The notes under the pieces were generated by a model. The model saw only the letters and a program-made list of their open reading frames with translations. It was not told the origin of the DNA and searched no databases. Shown one piece after another: positions 35,360 through 45,266 of a stretch of DNA of 64,000 bases (positions are counted from its first letter, which is position 1; the number at the start of each line of letters is the position of its first letter). The DNA is taken from contig NZ_AUMR01000015.1 of the NCBI RefSeq assembly GCF_000430785.1, positions 43,515 to 107,514 on the forward strand, read 5' to 3'. Position numbers and translations under genes: made by a program. The stretch is from Ectobacillus panaciterrae DSM 19096 (lineage in GTDB: Bacteria > Bacillota > Bacilli > Bacillales > Bacillaceae_G).

Positions 35360-36081
35360 TTATCTGTCACCACCCCAATAGTTGCTACAATAATAGTCGC
35401 TATAATAACAGCTAGATGAGCTGGAATAAAAAAAGATAAAATAATCATAGCAATTGTCATATATGCGATTAAGGATAAGTAATGCTTTAGCTTTGCTGAT
35501 TTAACGCTTTGTAACTGCAAAACAAGCAAAGCCACGAACATTGCTGTTACAGCAAAATCTAGACCGAATACTTGCGGATTAGAAATCCAATTACCAAAGA
35601 CGGCTCCGATCACACAAGATAAAATCCAAAAAATATATGCAGTCACATTTAAACCATTCATCCAACGAGCATTAACCTTTTCACCTTTTATGATTTTGTT
35701 CATTGCAACACCAAATGACTCATCTGTAACAAATACCCCAATCCCTACATTTTTCACTAAAGAATACTTCGTAAAATGAGGAGCAAGAGTTGCACTTAGC
35801 AGAAAGTTTCGTAAGTTCACAATAAAGGTTGTTAATATAATGGCTGAGATCGGGCTGTTAGCTGCTAACAAAGCACATATGATAAATTGAGATGCTCCAG
35901 CATAAACAAATGCTGATAATAAAGCAATTTCTATTACACTCAGTTTAGAAGACACACCTACTATTCCAACTGCAAACCCCACACTAAAGTATCCTAGCAA
36001 TGTCGGCACACAATCTTTTACCCCTTGTACGAATGTTGGAGTAATTTCCATTGTATCGTCTATTTTTCTTTCCTCAATCAC
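35356..36081 (-). CDS. azlC: Branched-chain amino acid exporter, large subunit AzlC
   Basis: 241 residues, about six spans. GVKDCVPTLLGYFSVGFAVG, ALLSAFVYAGASQFI and FVTDESFGVAMNK are AzlC signatures. The GTG start at 36081 follows GGAGGGAG. It is divergent from an XRE-cupin gene, the usual arrangement for regulated azlCD. Confidence 0.92.
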   Translation of the reverse strand: MIEERKIDDTMEITPTFVQGVKDCVPTLLGYFSVGFAVGIVGVSSKLSVIEIALLSAFVYAGASQFIICALLAANSPISAIILTTFIVNLRNFLLSATLAPHFTKYSLVKNVGIGVFVTDESFGVAMNKIIKGEKVNARWMNGLNVTAYIFWILSCVIGAVFGNWISNPQVFGLDFAVTAMFVALLVLQLQSVKSAKLKHYLSLIAYMTIAMIILSFFIPAHLAVIIATIIVATIGVVTDK

Positions 36082-36094
36082 TATTCTCCCTCCT

Positions 36095-36177
36095 CGTTCG
36101 TTATATTATACGTTTGTTTGTTATATTATAATCTCGTTCATTATAATAAACAAGAGTATATTATAATAACAATACTT
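36095..36177. promoter_or_regulatory. Operator array between azlC and its regulator
   Basis: Four related AT-rich words: GTTCGTTATATTATA and GTTTGTTATATTATA in one orientation, then GTTCATTATAATAAACAAG and GTATATTATAATAAC, partly as inverted forms. They cover the space between the divergent start codons and are the likely binding sites for the XRE-cupin protein, as well as the -10 regions. Confidence 0.55.
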
Positions 36178-36188
36178 TAAGGAGAAAA

Positions 36189-36746
36189 ATGATGGATCCT
36201 ATACAAGATATTATTGCGAACAACCTCATCAACCTTAGAAAAAGCAGGGGGCTAAGTTTAGATAAAGTTTCTGAATTAACTGGAGTTAGTAAAGCTATGC
36301 TGGCCCAAATTGAAAAAGGAAAATCCAGTCCAACTGTCTCCACCCTTTGGAAAATTGCAAATGGTCTTCAAGTATCTTTTTCTGTATTTATGAAAGAAGA
36401 CAAGCCGCAGGTAACGAAAATAAATATAGAACAATTAACTCCCATTATTGATGATGATGGAAATTATCTTGGCTATTCTTTTTTTTCTTATCATCCAGAA
36501 AAAAAGTTTGAAATTTACATAGTGAACCTTAAACCAGGATTTACTCATCAAGCACAAACGCATTTAGGGGAAGAGTATATATTAATAAAAGAGGGGGAAT
36601 TAACGCTTGACCTTCAAGGAGAGAAACATGTATTGGCATCAGGAGACGCCATACAATTTACAGGAACTACACCACATAGCTACATAAACTCTTCAGAAGA
36701 ATTGGCAAGTTTTTTTCTACTTATGTATTATCCAGAACCAGAATAA
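36189..36746 (+). CDS. XRE-HTH plus cupin regulator
   Basis: 185 residues. N-terminal HTH (IANNLINLRKSRGLSLDKVS; LAQIEKGKSSPTVSTLWKIA), C-terminal cupin (LGEEYILIKEGELTLDLQGE; FTGTTPHSYINSSEE). Such one-component regulators sense a small molecule in the cupin; here branched-chain amino acids are the natural guess because azlCD is divergent. An AGAGACAGGAAT/ATTCCTGTCTCT terminator (36778-36803) separates it from cysI. Confidence 0.88.
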   Translation: MMDPIQDIIANNLINLRKSRGLSLDKVSELTGVSKAMLAQIEKGKSSPTVSTLWKIANGLQVSFSVFMKEDKPQVTKINIEQLTPIIDDDGNYLGYSFFSYHPEKKFEIYIVNLKPGFTHQAQTHLGEEYILIKEGELTLDLQGEKHVLASGDAIQFTGTTPHSYINSSEELASFFLLMYYPEPE

Positions 36747-36815
36747 TGTTAATTCATAACAGTATGCACTTCAAAAAAGAGACAGGAATACATTCCTGTC
36801 TCTGATGGATCTTTA

Positions 36816-38534
36816 TCAATCATGAAAATTCATGCCGTCTGTCACTGCTTTGACGACGCCGGCGCGGATGACAAAGTCACCGAAGTGCTCGCCTTCCTGC
36901 CGTTCTTTCGCGTAGCGGGAAAGAAGCATTCGCAATTCACTCAAAATTTCTTCTTCCCCAATGTTTTCGCGGTACATCTTGCTTAGGCGGCTGCCGTCAA
37001 AGGCTGCACCGAGATACATATTGTATTTGCCTGGCGCTTTACCGATAAAGCCAATTTCGCCGAGCGCATGGCGTGCACAGCCGTTCGGGCAGCCGGTCAT
37101 ACGGATGGTAATTTCTTCGTTCCGCAGGCCGTTTTCATCAATAATGGCCTCAAGCTTATCAAGTAGAACCGGTAAATAGCGTTCCGCTTCCGCCATCGCC
37201 AATCCGCACGTCGGAAGAGCGACGCACGCTAGCGAGCTACGGCGGATTGCTGTATAATGCTTGCCATCCGTCAAACCGTATTGTTCGATCAGTTCGCTAA
37301 TCATTTTCTTTTTCTCGCTTGTTACATTGGCAATGACCAGGTTTTGATTGGCCGTCAGACGGAAATCACCTGTATGGATTTTGGCGATTTCGCGCAAGCC
37401 GGTCATCAGCTTGTAATCATCAAAATCCGCGATGCGGCCGCCTTCGACAAATAGCGTAAAATGCCATTTTTCTTTAACGCCTTCCACCCAGCCGTAGCGG
37501 TCGCCATTATGGTCAAAATGATACGGTTTCGCTGCATCCAGGCTCCAGCCGAGGCGGTTTTCTAGTTCAGCCTTGACCGTTTCCAGCCCGAGCCGATCAA
37601 CTGTGTACTTGAACCGGGCATTTTTGCGGACGGAACGGTTTCCGTAGTCGCGCTGAATCGTAATAACTTTTTCCGCCACATCATGGATTTGGTCCGGTGT
37701 ACAGAAGCCGATTACTTTAGCGAGCTGCGGATACGTCGCTTTGTCGCCGTGCGTCATGCCCATGCCGCCGCCGATCGCCACGTTAAAACCGACAAGTTTG
37801 TCATCTTCCACAATCGCAATGAGTCCAAGATCCTGTGAAAAGACATCAATATCATTCGATGGCGGAACGGCGATCCCGATCTTAAACTTCCGCGGCAAAT
37901 AAAGCGCTCCGTACATTGGCTCAACTTCATCCACTTCCGGCGTACCGGCCACTTTTTCTTCATCCAGCCAAAGTTCATGATACGCTCTAGTGCGTGGCAA
38001 TAAATAATCACTCAATAGTTTCGCATATTCATATACCTCGGCATGGATCTCAGACTGGTACGGATTCGGATTACACATAACATTACGGTTTACATCGCCG
38101 CACGCCGCAATCGTATCCAAAAGGGACGCATGGATTTCTTGAATTGTTTTTTTCATATTCCATTTTAATATGCCATGCATTTGAAACGCCTGGCGCGTTG
38201 TCAGTTTTAACGTTTCGTTGCCGTATTTTTGGGCAAGCTCATCCATGACAAGCCATTGCTCCGGTGTAGCTACACCGCCCGGCGTACGGACACGCAACAT
38301 GAACTGATACGCAGGCTCAAGCTTTTGCTTTTGGCGCTCATTGCGGAGATCTCGGTCATCCTGCAAGTAGCTGCCGTGGAATTTCATCAGGCGATTGTCA
38401 TCGTCGGAAATTCCGGAGCTGATCGGTTCTAACATTGATTCCGCCAGCGTACCGCGCAAATAGTTGCTCTCTTCTTTAATGCGCTCAACATCACTTGGCG
38501 GGCCGTCCGGCGCTTTTAAATTTGGGTTCACCAT
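36816..38534 (-). CDS. cysI: Assimilatory sulfite reductase hemoprotein (beta) subunit
   Basis: 572 residues. Reduces sulfite to sulfide using siroheme and a 4Fe-4S cluster. The cluster ligands are in [14 protein letters not shown] and [16 protein letters not shown]; both pairs of Cys are present, as is the N-terminal [12 protein letters not shown] substrate region. It is 26 bases downstream of cysJ and forms an operon with it. Confidence 0.95.
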   Translation of the reverse strand: MVNPNLKAPDGPPSDVERIKEESNYLRGTLAESMLEPISSGISDDDNRLMKFHGSYLQDDRDLRNERQKQKLEPAYQFMLRVRTPGGVATPEQWLVMDELAQKYGNETLKLTTRQAFQMHGILKWNMKKTIQEIHASLLDTIAACGDVNRNVMCNPNPYQSEIHAEVYEYAKLLSDYLLPRTRAYHELWLDEEKVAGTPEVDEVEPMYGALYLPRKFKIGIAVPPSNDIDVFSQDLGLIAIVEDDKLVGFNVAIGGGMGMTHGDKATYPQLAKVIGFCTPDQIHDVAEKVITIQRDYGNRSVRKNARFKYTVDRLGLETVKAELENRLGWSLDAAKPYHFDHNGDRYGWVEGVKEKWHFTLFVEGGRIADFDDYKLMTGLREIAKIHTGDFRLTANQNLVIANVTSEKKKMISELIEQYGLTDGKHYTAIRRSSLACVALPTCGLAMAEAERYLPVLLDKLEAIIDENGLRNEEITIRMTGCPNGCARHALGEIGFIGKAPGKYNMYLGAAFDGSRLSKMYRENIGEEEILSELRMLLSRYAKERQEGEHFGDFVIRAGVVKAVTDGMNFHD

Positions 38535-38560
38535 GTTGAAAAACTCCTTTCAATCCAAAA

Positions 38561-40381
38561 TCAGTATACATCACGCTGGTAACGTTTTTGCTGTTTCATG
38601 TCGGCAATGTAGGCTTCCGCTTGTTCACGGCTCATGCCGCCTTCTTTTTCGATAATCTCAAGCAGAGCGTTATGGACGTCACTTGCCATGTTTTTCTTAT
38701 CTCCGCAAATATAAACGGCTGCTCCTTCTTGAAGCCACTCGAACAGTTCTTTGCCGTGTTCAAGCATGCGGTGCTGCACATATACTTTTTCATCTGTGTC
38801 ACGCGAAAACGCGACATCCATTTTCGTCAGCACACCGTCTTTTACCCATTTTTGCCATTCGGTCTGGTAAAGGAAATCAGTTACGAAATGCTGGTCGCCG
38901 AAGAACATCCATGACTTTCCTTCCGCTCCAGTTTCTTCACGCTCCTGCATAAAGGAACGGAACGGCGCAACACCTGTCCCCGGTCCAACCATGATGATTG
39001 GCGTTTCCGGTTTTTCTGGCAGCTTAAAGTTCTTGTTAGGCTGAATGAAAATCGGCAATGTGTCCCCTGACTGCAGACGCTCCGCGCATAAAATCGAGCA
39101 GACGCCTTTTCTTTCGCGGCCGTGTGCATCGTACCGGACGGCACCGATTGTCAAATGCACTTCATCCGGATTCGCGGATAAGCTGCTCGCAATCGAATAA
39201 AGACGTGGCGGCATTTTCCGAAGTACGGAAACAAATTCTTGCGCCGATTCGCCCCAAGAACCAAAATCACGGACCAAATCAAGCAAATCGCGTCCTTCAA
39301 TATACGCTTTTAATTGTTCTTCATTGCCTGGCGATACAAGCCCCTGTAAATCCTCATTCGCTGAAAGCTGCGCCACCTGTTTAAGAAGCGCTTTTGTTAA
39401 GCCTGTAATTTCGAATTGAGAGGTAAGCGCTTCTTTAAGCGGATAAACGTCTCCTTGTTTATTGACGGTCACCATTTCTTCTGGATTCCATTTTATTTCT
39501 TTAAGAAGCATATCTACAAGAACCGGATCGTTTTCCGGATAGATACCGAGGCTGTCACCCGGTTCAAATGTGAGGCCAGACCCTTCAAGCGATAACTCGA
39601 GGTGGCGCGTTTCTTTATTCGAACCGCGGCCGTTCAAATTTAAATTTTCAAGCACTTCTGCTTTAAACGGATTTGTTCTTGAATACGCCGATTCGCCTGC
39701 TTGAGGTGCCGCTGCCAAAGCAGGAGCAGCACTTCCGCCCTGTGCTTCACTTAAGCCGCCAAAGACTCCTTCAAGCCATTGGGCCGCCGGCTCATCATAG
39801 TCAAGGTCGCAGTCAACGCGCGGATATAACCGTGTGCCGCCGAGCTCTGCCAGCCGCTGATCGAATTCTTTTCCTGTCTGGCAGAAAAACTCATACGAGC
39901 TGTCTCCAAGCGATAAAACAGAAAAACGAAGATCGTCAAGCTTTGGCGCCCGTTTACCATGAAGAAACTCATGGAACGACAGCGCGTTATCCGGCGGTTC
40001 ACCTTCTCCATGTGTGCTCACGACAATAAGCAGGTTTTGGACTTTTTTCAAATTGTTCGGCTTAAAATCGCTCATGGACGAGACAGTTACTTGAAAGCCT
40101 CGCCCCTCAAGCGTCTTGCCCGCTTTCGCTGCAAGCCCCTGCGCGTTGCCCGACTGTGACCCGTAAAGAATGGTCACTTCTTTTGAGATTTTCTGCCCTG
40201 TGCTTCCGGCAGAAAATTCTGACGCCGGCGCGGATGGTGTTCCCGGAACGGAAACCGGCTGGGACGCGGCCAGATAACCGCTCAGCCAGAATTTTTGTGA
40301 TTCTGTCAAGGTCGGCAGAAGACGATTAAGGAGCTCTGCCTGCTCCTGATTAAACGGACTGTTCACTACCTGAAGTTGCAA
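38561..40381 (-). CDS. cysJ: Assimilatory sulfite reductase flavoprotein (alpha) subunit
   Basis: About 606 residues. An FMN flavodoxin domain (TILYGSQSGNAQGLA), an FAD-binding region (PRLYSIASSLSAN) and an NADPH domain (MVGPGTGVAPFRSFMQER) pass electrons from NADPH to CysI. The TTG at 40381, which follows GAGGTGG, gives a protein starting MQLQVVNSPFNQEQAELLNR, which agrees with known Bacillus CysJ N-termini. The divergent LysR gene is its likely activator. Confidence 0.95.
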   Translation of the reverse strand: MQLQVVNSPFNQEQAELLNRLLPTLTESQKFWLSGYLAASQPVSVPGTPSAPASEFSAGSTGQKISKEVTILYGSQSGNAQGLAAKAGKTLEGRGFQVTVSSMSDFKPNNLKKVQNLLIVVSTHGEGEPPDNALSFHEFLHGKRAPKLDDLRFSVLSLGDSSYEFFCQTGKEFDQRLAELGGTRLYPRVDCDLDYDEPAAQWLEGVFGGLSEAQGGSAAPALAAAPQAGESAYSRTNPFKAEVLENLNLNGRGSNKETRHLELSLEGSGLTFEPGDSLGIYPENDPVLVDMLLKEIKWNPEEMVTVNKQGDVYPLKEALTSQFEITGLTKALLKQVAQLSANEDLQGLVSPGNEEQLKAYIEGRDLLDLVRDFGSWGESAQEFVSVLRKMPPRLYSIASSLSANPDEVHLTIGAVRYDAHGRERKGVCSILCAERLQSGDTLPIFIQPNKNFKLPEKPETPIIMVGPGTGVAPFRSFMQEREETGAEGKSWMFFGDQHFVTDFLYQTEWQKWVKDGVLTKMDVAFSRDTDEKVYVQHRMLEHGKELFEWLQEGAAVYICGDKKNMASDVHNALLEIIEKEGGMSREQAEAYIADMKQQKRYQRDVY

Positions 40382-40649
40382 CGATATCCACCTCACAAAG
40401 AAATATAAACTTACCATATATCATTTTAATTTATAATGACTGGTTTCAACAATTCTTACCCTCCACTTTTTAGTGAAAAAATGATTAATTTTATCTTATC
40501 TCTACTATTCCTATAAATCAAGTCGGTTCTAATTGCATAAACCATTAGAAAATTCTTATAGATTAAATTTTACCGGAAGACACAATATTAGTAAAATATA
40601 TATAATTTATTATAGCTATTAAGATTACTAATAATAAGGTGGGATTCTT

Positions 40650-41552
40650 TTGTACTATGACGCGTTAAAAACATTTGTAACCCTTGTAGAGGTTAAAAAT
40701 TTTACAAAAACAGCCGAAATACTTCTCATGTCACAGCCAAGTGTAAGTTTACATATAAAAAATTTAGAAAAAGAACTCCAAACTAAATTATTTCTGCGTT
40801 CGCCGAAATTCTTAAAAATCACCCCAACTGGCGAGATTTTATACGATCGCGCAAAGCAAATGATCACTATGTACGAACAGACTAGACAAGACATTCTGGA
40901 ACACCATAACTCCATAAAAGGAGAATTAAAGATAGGCGCAAGTTTTACAATCGGCGAGTATATATTGCCTTCTTTACTTCTTGACCTTCAAAATGACTAT
41001 CCAGAACTTGAACTTCAAGTTGTAATTGGAAATACAGAAGAAATCGTTCAATCTGTCCGGTTGTATCAAGTCGATATAGGTTTAATTGAAGGCCAAACAA
41101 ATGAAAAGGAGCTTTCCGTACACCCTTTTATGCAAGATGAGTTATTTATTGTTTCTTCGAACAATCACAACCTCGCTTGTAAAGATGAAGTTACCATTGC
41201 TGACCTTCAGAATCAAGCATGGGTAACCAGAGAAATTGGATCAGGTACACGTGAATATCTTAACCACGTCATTCGTTCAAATGGTTTGAAAGTTAAATCG
41301 CTTCTTACCATAAGCAGTAATCAAGGAATTAAAGAAACACTTATGAATGGCATGGGGCTATCTCTCCTATCCCGCAGTGTCATTGAAAGAGACGTACAGC
41401 ATAGGAATCTTTCTATTATTCAGTTGAAAAATCAGCCCTTTAACAGAACGCTTTCCTATGTTTATTCCCCTATAATGCAAGATAAAAAGAACGTTAAGAC
41501 ATTTATACATGCATTAAACAAAAAATGGCCTAACAAACCTAAATCAACATAA
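40650..41552 (+). CDS. cysL: LysR-family regulator, CysL-like
   Basis: 300 residues. HTH at the N-terminus (NFTKTAEILLMSQPSVSLHI) and an effector domain starting near residue 90. Divergent orientation from cysJI matches CysL (YwfK), the activator of the sulfite reductase operon in Bacillus subtilis. TTG start after GGTGGGA. An AAAGGCAACT-containing terminator (41594-41629) follows. Confidence 0.88.
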   Translation: MYYDALKTFVTLVEVKNFTKTAEILLMSQPSVSLHIKNLEKELQTKLFLRSPKFLKITPTGEILYDRAKQMITMYEQTRQDILEHHNSIKGELKIGASFTIGEYILPSLLLDLQNDYPELELQVVIGNTEEIVQSVRLYQVDIGLIEGQTNEKELSVHPFMQDELFIVSSNNHNLACKDEVTIADLQNQAWVTREIGSGTREYLNHVIRSNGLKVKSLLTISSNQGIKETLMNGMGLSLLSRSVIERDVQHRNLSIIQLKNQPFNRTLSYVYSPIMQDKKNVKTFIHALNKKWPNKPKST

Positions 41553-41629
41553 ACGATTCATTACAACTTTATAAATCCTTTTTAAGAAACATAAAAGGCA
41601 ACTCCCAAATGGGTTAGTTGCCTTCCCTT

Positions 41630-41794
41630 TTAACGAGCAATTAAATTTTGACCTAAGATAAGGCCCTTCTTAAATGCTGCTTCAACCCACTTAGGATACT
41701 CTTCTATTAATAAATCATATAAATGATCATCCGAAATCGAAGATGGATCCTCTACACTAAAGAAATTAGCATTATCAACAACTCTACCTTCCAT
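41630..41794 (-). CDS. 54-residue hypothetical protein or fragment
   Basis: MEGRVVDNANFFSVEDPSSI to YPKWVEAAFKKGLILGQNLI then AR and stop. It is coding-like, but there is no good ribosome site, so it may be the 3' remnant of a gene downstream of terC. Confidence 0.4.
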   Translation of the reverse strand: MEGRVVDNANFFSVEDPSSISDDHLYDLLIEEYPKWVEAAFKKGLILGQNLIAR

Positions 41795-41843
41795 ATATCA
41801 AGGTTTTCAAGGACTCCAAAATTAGAATTCCCAATTCCTACGA

Positions 41844-42563
41844 TTAAGCTGGTTGTTTTAATTTATCAGCTTTATCACTTTTCTGGTTCTTGAAATATCC
41901 AGTTGCAAGTACAAGGACTGTTACGACAGCTAGGATTACATATGATACAACGCCATGCGGAATATCAATTAGTTCATTCAAACTCTTATCTTTTAAAATC
42001 ATTTCTCCAGCAGTCCATGCTAGAATGCCTGCACCAGCATAAGCAATCCAAGAGAATTTATCCATGGCCTTTACGATTGCTTTTGAACCGAAGATCATAA
42101 TAGGAATACTAATAGCTACGCCAAGAGCGATCATACCTAAATGACCATGAGCGGCTCCTGCTACTGCTACCACGTTATCTAAGCTCATAACTGCATCTGC
42201 AATAATGATTGTTTGAACGGCTTTAGCCAAGCCATTGTGAGACTTAATATTCGCGTCCTCTTCACTTTCAACCAATACCTTATAAGCAATCCAAAGAAGT
42301 ACAATCCCCCCGATGATGTTAACGTAAGGTACCTGAAGTAAATAAACAATAACTGCCGCAAATCCAATTCGGAGCATTACAGCCCCTGCTGTTCCCCAGA
42401 AAATCGCTTTGTTCTGTTGTTCCTTCGGCAGATTTCTTGTTGCCATGGCAATAACAACCGCATTATCCCCAGACAGTATGATATCAATTAGTACAATTTT
42501 TAATAAGGCAAGTAACGCCCCCGATGAAACGGCAACACCAAGTGTCAGAAATGAATCTATCAT
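41844..42563 (-). CDS. TerC-family membrane protein
   Basis: 239 residues, seven or so spans. IDIILSGDNAVVIAMATRNL and IIADAVMSLDNVVAVAGAAHG carry the conserved SGDNA and SLDN acidic pairs of TerC, probably a metal (Mn/Ca) transporter involved in stress and in metallating exported proteins. It follows two TerD genes in an operon resembling yceCDEF of Bacillus subtilis. Confidence 0.9.
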   Translation of the reverse strand: MIDSFLTLGVAVSSGALLALLKIVLIDIILSGDNAVVIAMATRNLPKEQQNKAIFWGTAGAVMLRIGFAAVIVYLLQVPYVNIIGGIVLLWIAYKVLVESEEDANIKSHNGLAKAVQTIIIADAVMSLDNVVAVAGAAHGHLGMIALGVAISIPIMIFGSKAIVKAMDKFSWIAYAGAGILAWTAGEMILKDKSLNELIDIPHGVVSYVILAVVTVLVLATGYFKNQKSDKADKLKQPA

Positions 42564-42598
42564 GTTTAAACATATCTCCCTTTTTTAGTAAGTAGAAA

Positions 42599-43177
42599 TT
42601 ACACCTGCAGACCATAATTACGACATAAAGATGCTAATCCACCAGAGAATCCACTTCCAATAGCATTAAACTTCCAATCGTTTCCGTGTTTATATAGTTC
42701 ACAAACAACCATAGCAGTTTCAATAGAGAAATCTTCTCCTAAGTCGTAACGGATAAGTTCTTGTCCATTAGATTCACTTAAAATACGAACATAGGAGTTG
42801 CTTACTTGTCCAAAGTTTTGGTTGCGTGTTTCTGCGTCATGGATAGTGATTGTGAAGGCAATCTTCTGGATGCTGTCAGGCACACCAAATAAGTTGATTT
42901 TAACTTGCTCATCATCACCATCACCCGCACCAGTACGGTTGTCACCAGTGTGCTCTACTGCTCCATTCGCACCTTTTGTATTGTTGTAGAAAATGAAATC
43001 ATTTTCAGATGCACACTTCCCATTCGCACCTAGTAGAAATACAGAAGAATCAAGATCAAAATCTTGACCGCCGTCATACTTATTAACATCCCATCCTAGC
43101 CCAACAACAATGTTAGTTAAACCCGGATTCGTTTTTGTTAAATCTACTTTTTGACCTTTAGATAGAGTAATAGCCAT
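42599..43177 (-). CDS. TerD-family calcium-binding stress protein
   Basis: 192 residues, normal TerD length. [20 protein letters not shown] at the N-terminus; Ca2+ ligands lie in [11 protein letters not shown] and [19 protein letters not shown]. Cytoplasmic; the family is linked to tellurite, phage and general stress resistance. Located between its paralogue and terC. Confidence 0.92.
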   Translation of the reverse strand: MAITLSKGQKVDLTKTNPGLTNIVVGLGWDVNKYDGGQDFDLDSSVFLLGANGKCASENDFIFYNNTKGANGAVEHTGDNRTGAGDGDDEQVKINLFGVPDSIQKIAFTITIHDAETRNQNFGQVSNSYVRILSESNGQELIRYDLGEDFSIETAMVVCELYKHGNDWKFNAIGSGFSGGLASLCRNYGLQV

Positions 43178-43226
43178 CTTTGAATTCCCCTCTTCTGTAA
43201 GCTTTATATTAAGATTTAAAAATTAA

Positions 43227-43823
43227 TCAAACGTAGCGATTTGCAATATCTCCAATGGAAACGTCTTTAGTACCTTGACCTACTGCAGAAAATTTCCATT
43301 CGCCAGCGTGACGGTAAATCTCACCTGCGAATAAAGCCGTTAATCCAGAGAAGTTATCAGTAATATTGTAATGCACTAGTTCATTGTTACTAGAAGCATC
43401 TGCTACACGGATAAATGCATTTTGAATCATGCCAAAATCTTGTTTTCTTTGTACGCATTGATAGATATTTACAACAAAGACAAGTTTATGTATATAGGCA
43501 GGTACCTTGTTTAAATCAACAAGGATTTGTTCGTCATCCCCGTCTCCGTCACCAGTTAAGTTATCCCCAGAATGTCTAACACTTCCACATTTACTTGTTT
43601 TATTTCCGAAGTAAATAACGTTCTTTTGATCCACAATTTTTCCTTGCTCATTTAGCATTAAAACTGAGGCATCACAATCTATGTTACTTCCACTACTGCC
43701 AAAACCAAAGAATCCCCCACTCTTTTTAACAGGGTCCCAACCTAATCCAATTAAAATAGAAGAAAGACCAGCTCGACCTTTGGTTAAATCGATTTTCTGT
43801 CCTTTTTGTAATGAAATAGCCAT
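43227..43823 (-). CDS. TerD-family protein, second paralogue
   Basis: 198 residues starting MAISLQKGQKIDLTKGRAGL, with an 8-base spacer from AAGGAGTG (the longer upstream reading lacks a site). The Ca2+-binding region is SNIDCDASVLML and SGDNLTGDGDGDDEQILVDL. It has an extra KKSGGFFGFGSSG loop compared with its paralogue. First gene of the terD-terD-terC operon. Confidence 0.9.
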   Translation of the reverse strand: MAISLQKGQKIDLTKGRAGLSSILIGLGWDPVKKSGGFFGFGSSGSNIDCDASVLMLNEQGKIVDQKNVIYFGNKTSKCGSVRHSGDNLTGDGDGDDEQILVDLNKVPAYIHKLVFVVNIYQCVQRKQDFGMIQNAFIRVADASSNNELVHYNITDNFSGLTALFAGEIYRHAGEWKFSAVGQGTKDVSIGDIANRYV

Positions 43824-44513
43824 CTCTTCACACTCCTTCTCTATCAAATTATCACGATGACGTGATGAACACTGAAATAATACCATATTTCTCCCATATA
43901 TCCAACTCTTTACTACAAATCCTCCTATTTTCAGCACAAAAATCTTGAAAGCTTAGATACTTAAAAAGGATGTGTACCTGTATGAAAAAGGCTAGTTTTT
44001 TAGAGGAAATATGAAGGGTTGGAAGATTTATTATCAAATCCTCTATAGACTTCTAGAGATACCTCAAAGACTATATCATCTTTTGATTTAATTATATAAA
44101 TCCTATTAGTCTTTCAACGTCTGAACTACATCCATTCTTTGTAGAACCTTCTGGTAAATCTTCCATAATCTGTGGTGCAGTGAAGCACGGCATGGTTGGC
44201 TAAATGCCGATCATTGAAGACATACGAAAAGATCGACAAAAAATCGGGCTATTTCTTTTTGTATAAAATCAACACTAAAGTTTAATAAAACATAGGACAA
44301 AAAAGACCACTCAGCAGGAATGCTAAGCGGCAAAATACCGTTGCGATAGGGATTTCGAAGAATTAAGTCTTCCTCATTATTATAAGCGAATCTTAATTTT
44401 CTGACTGATTTATCGTTAGATAATCTGACAACCTTTTGTACCTAGTTTAATATGCCAAATGAATTTTTAATAAATAATCATTCTTGAATGTCCAGCCATG
44501 CAAAATTAATTGT
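43824..44513. other. Long gap without a recognised gene
   Basis: About 690 bases between the ter operon start and the 3' end of the polyketide operon. It must hold the promoter of the ter operon (AT-rich just upstream of 43823). I see no coding frame with a ribosome site and no strong terminator for the polyketide operon. Confidence 0.5.
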
Positions 44514-45266
44514 TTACTTATCAATTACATGATCTGATCTGGATCGACTAAATGGGCTATCACCAGTCAGAAGAATGATAATCTGCGAGTTTCTTAGCGA
44601 AAAAAATCCATCAAGCATAATCCACTCTGGATCATCCCCAGTTCTGTTATGAATGCAGCATGCGGCAAAAAATTGTTTTTGAAAGAAGGATGGTTGTTGC
44701 ATCGATTGCTCTTTATAGAAAGGTGTAAGCTGAACCATTGGTAATGAGTATCGTAAACCGACGCCCATCCATTTCAGAAAAGCCTCTTTCGCAGCGAATC
44801 CAGAGCAAACAGCTAGAGGATGGGACAGCTCGACTCCCAGCCAATCTGCCCATGCTTTTAATTCTCCAATCTGAAATACCTCCTCAACAAAAGCGCTGCT
44901 GTAAGGTTCTATCGTTACATTATCAATCCCTATGCGGGAGCGGGAAGCAACAGCGTACGCCTTTTTATCAGCATGGGTTATAGATAGATGTACCAAAGGC
45001 AGTATATATGCCTCATCAGAAACAACATAAGGCCTTCCCGCCTCTTCTCCCTGCTCGGTCCGAAGAATTGACAGCCGAATGTGTTCCGGGAGCGACAGAT
45101 AAGAACGAACCGCGTGTTTGGCCGCGATTCTTCCAGCGATAAAGTCTCCGATGCGCTTTGGTGTCGTTTTTTCGCCTAACAGCTTTCTTTCGTTTTTTGT
45201 TATAAAATGAGCGTCATCAAACATCGATGTTACAGGACAAAAAGCAAGTGAGAAATCCCTTGTCAT
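44514..45266 (-). CDS. Sfp/AcpS-type 4'-phosphopantetheinyl transferase
   Basis: 250 residues. Transfers phosphopantetheine from CoA to carrier proteins. Motifs: FIAGRIAAKHAV (CoA-binding region), the Mg-binding SRIGIDNVTIEP (with the key Asp) and FAAKEAFLKWMGVGL (FxxKEAxxK). The length and layout fit Sfp-like enzymes. Its start overlaps the stop of the upstream KS-KR-DH gene by 4 bases, so it belongs to the polyketide operon and probably loads the two ACP domains encoded there. Confidence 0.9.
   Translation of the reverse strand: MTRDFSLAFCPVTSMFDDAHFITKNERKLLGEKTTPKRIGDFIAGRIAAKHAVRSYLSLPEHIRLSILRTEQGEEAGRPYVVSDEAYILPLVHLSITHADKKAYAVASRSRIGIDNVTIEPYSSAFVEEVFQIGELKAWADWLGVELSHPLAVCSGFAAKEAFLKWMGVGLRYSLPMVQLTPFYKEQSMQQPSFFQKQFFAACCIHNRTGDDPEWIMLDGFFSLRNSQIIILLTGDSPFSRSRSDHVIDK

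Noticed and set aside
44140..44420. Possible remnant genes in the gap before the polyketide operon
   Set aside because: No frame gives protein-like text with a start and ribosome site.
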